The notes under the pieces are model-generated. The model searched no databases. It worked only from the letters and a program-made list of their open reading frames with translations, and was not told the DNA's origin. From contig JASEGX010000143.1 of the NCBI GenBank assembly GCA_030017815.1, forward strand, positions 1 through 6,207: 6,207 nucleotides of DNA. The letters run 5' to 3'. A program made the position numbers and the translations under genes. Positions 5,057-6,207 of this stretch are shown piece by piece. The stretch comes from Thermodesulfobacteriota bacterium (GTDB taxonomy: Bacteria; Desulfobacterota; QYQD01). Position 1 is the stretch's first letter. Every line of letters begins with the position of its first letter.

Positions 5057-6207
5057 ATGAACGTGAAACATTCTCCCGGATTAAAGAAAGGCATTGATGG
5101 AAGTTCAGCCGGGGATCAGAGGCAAATAGAGCTTATCACCACGCACCTCAATGCTGATTTTGATGCCCTGGCTTCTATGCTGGCCGTCAAGAAACTCTAT
5201 CCCGAGGCCATATTATCTTTTCCCGGCTCCACGGAAAGGAGTATCCGGGACTTTTTTGTACAATCGGCGGCCTATCTTTATGATTTTACCCGCATAAAAA
5301 ATGTCCCTATAGCGGACATACGCCGGCTCATCCTGGTGGATACCAGACAGCCGGGCCGTATCGGCCGATTTGCCGAGGCCTTGCAAAACCCGGGCATAGA
5401 TGTCCATATTTATGACCACCATCCTTCTTCCGCCGAAGATATTAAAGGTACTGTGGAAATCATACGTCCGGTAGGCGCTACGATTACTATTCTGGCCGGG
5501 TTATTACAGGAGAAAGGAATAGAAATTACCCCGGAAGAGGCCACTATCATGGCCCTGGGTATATATGAAGACACCGGTTCCTTCACCTTCACTTCCACTA
5601 CTGCCGAAGACCTGAAAGCGGCATCCCTTCTGCTCGAGAAGGGGGCGGACCTCAACATTATTTCAGATATGCTGGCCCAGGAGCTTACGGCCGAGCAGGT
5701 CTCCATACTTAATGACCTGATTCAGTCGGCTTCAACCTATACCATCCGGGGGATCGATATCGTCATTAGCAAGGTCACAGTCAATAAGTATGTGGGTGAT
5801 CTGGCGGTGCTGGTGCACAAACTTATGGACATGGAGAATCTGGAAGTCCTTTTCTGTTTGGCTTCCATGGAAGATCGCATTTTTATTATTGCCCGCAGTC
5901 GCAACCCGGAAGTTAACGTGGCTACGATCCTGGCTGATTTTGGTGGCGGGGGACATCCCACCGCGGCTGCTGCCACGATAAAGGAACTAACCATACTGGA
6001 GGCAGAAGAAAAACTCATTGGCATTCTGCATAGGGAAATAAGCCCACAGAAGACGGCACGGCAGGTTATGTCCGGCCCGGTTATTTATGTCACTCCGGAT
6101 CTCCCCATGAAGCAGGCTAATGAGATGCTGACCCGCTATAACATAACTGTCCTGCCGGTAATAGAAGACGGCAAGATCGCAGGGCTTATTTCCCGCCGGG
6201 TCATTGA
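5057..6207 (+). CDS. DHH-DHHA1-CBS protein, N-terminal part of a probable tRNA nucleotidyltransferase/poly(A) polymerase-family protein (runs off the window)
   Basis: 383 codons are present and the frame is open to the window edge. ATG 5057 lies 11 bp after xerD; TTG 5051 is an in-frame alternative, and neither has a clear ribosome site. The DHH phosphoesterase domain shows its metal-binding motifs in order: NADFDALAS (32-40), LVDT (93-96), YDHH (119-122) and EDTGSF (171-176). The DHHA1 domain follows, with its substrate-binding glycines at FGGGGHPTAAAAT (295-307). A CBS domain begins near 333 (TARQVMSGPVIYVTPDLPM onward, then VLPVIEDGKIAGLISR) and is cut by the window end. In Desulfobacterota and some other bacteria this order continues into a second CBS domain and a class II CCA/A-adding nucleotidyltransferase domain, giving a protein near 900 aa that repairs tRNA 3' ends. 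That part is not visible, so a stand-alone DHH-CBS phosphoesterase remains possible. Confidence 0.85.
   Translation, partial: MNVKHSPGLKKGIDGSSAGDQRQIELITTHLNADFDALASMLAVKKLYPEAILSFPGSTERSIRDFFVQSAAYLYDFTRIKNVPIADIRRLILVDTRQPGRIGRFAEALQNPGIDVHIYDHHPSSAEDIKGTVEIIRPVGATITILAGLLQEKGIEITPEEATIMALGIYEDTGSFTFTSTTAEDLKAASLLLEKGADLNIISDMLAQELTAEQVSILNDLIQSASTYTIRGIDIVISKVTVNKYVGDLAVLVHKLMDMENLEVLFCLASMEDRIFIIARSRNPEVNVATILADFGGGGHPTAAAATIKELTILEAEEKLIGILHREISPQKTARQVMSGPVIYVTPDLPMKQANEMLTRYNITVLPVIEDGKIAGLISRRVI

Noticed and set aside
5213..6024. Several minus-strand and one plus-strand open frames within the DHH-CBS gene
   Set aside because: The DHH, DHHA1 and CBS motifs fix the real frame; the others are shadows with Ser/Arg- or Trp-rich composition.

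Overview
The window looks like chromosome from a Gram-negative, probably anaerobic bacterium of the Desulfobacterota (former Deltaproteobacteria) type. This is an inference. It rests on a porin-like C-terminus ending in Phe (so there is an outer membrane), exported periplasmic redox proteins, a xerD gene followed by a DHH-CBS gene of the kind that heads long tRNA nucleotidyltransferases in that group, and dispersed palindromic repeats. Base composition is moderate and no rRNA, tRNA, CRISPR or intact transposase gene was seen.

Layout. 1-231: leader without a recognisable gene, holding one small hairpin. 232-1764: a tight plus-strand cluster of a membrane-anchored rhodanese-like protein, a DoxX/MauE-family membrane protein and an exported thioredoxin-like protein with a CAVC motif. 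It ends in a two-tier hairpin terminator (1786-1835). Two of the three genes have unusual edges: the rhodanese stops at a perfect 11-bp tandem duplication, and the thioredoxin-like gene has a clear signal peptide but no ATG, GTG or TTG in front of it. 1886-2731: a strong sigma70-type promoter and a Tat-exported beta-class carbonic anhydrase. 2732-2926: the last 64 codons of an outer-membrane beta-barrel gene, in frame behind the carbonic anhydrase stop, most likely a gene remnant.

2955-4010: an unrecognised minus-strand gene (236 aa, helical and charged) between two palindromic MITE-like elements (2955-3089 and 3881-4010), with a strong GC-rich hairpin at its 3' end. The second element probably supplies this gene's promoter. 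4149-5045: xerD with all six catalytic residues. 5057 to the window end: the first 383 codons of a DHH-DHHA1-CBS protein, 11 bp behind xerD and probably cotranscribed.

How the genes work together. The first three form a plausible periplasmic thiol-disulfide relay: the DoxX/MauE protein would pass reducing or oxidising equivalents across the membrane to the CxxC protein, and the rhodanese-like domain would bind or present a substrate. The carbonic anhydrase acts separately on CO2/bicarbonate in the periplasm. XerD and the DHH-CBS protein are housekeeping functions (chromosome dimer resolution; probable tRNA 3'-end work). I did not find strong evidence of a wholly new system. The redox cassette and its damaged-looking gene boundaries are the most unusual part.
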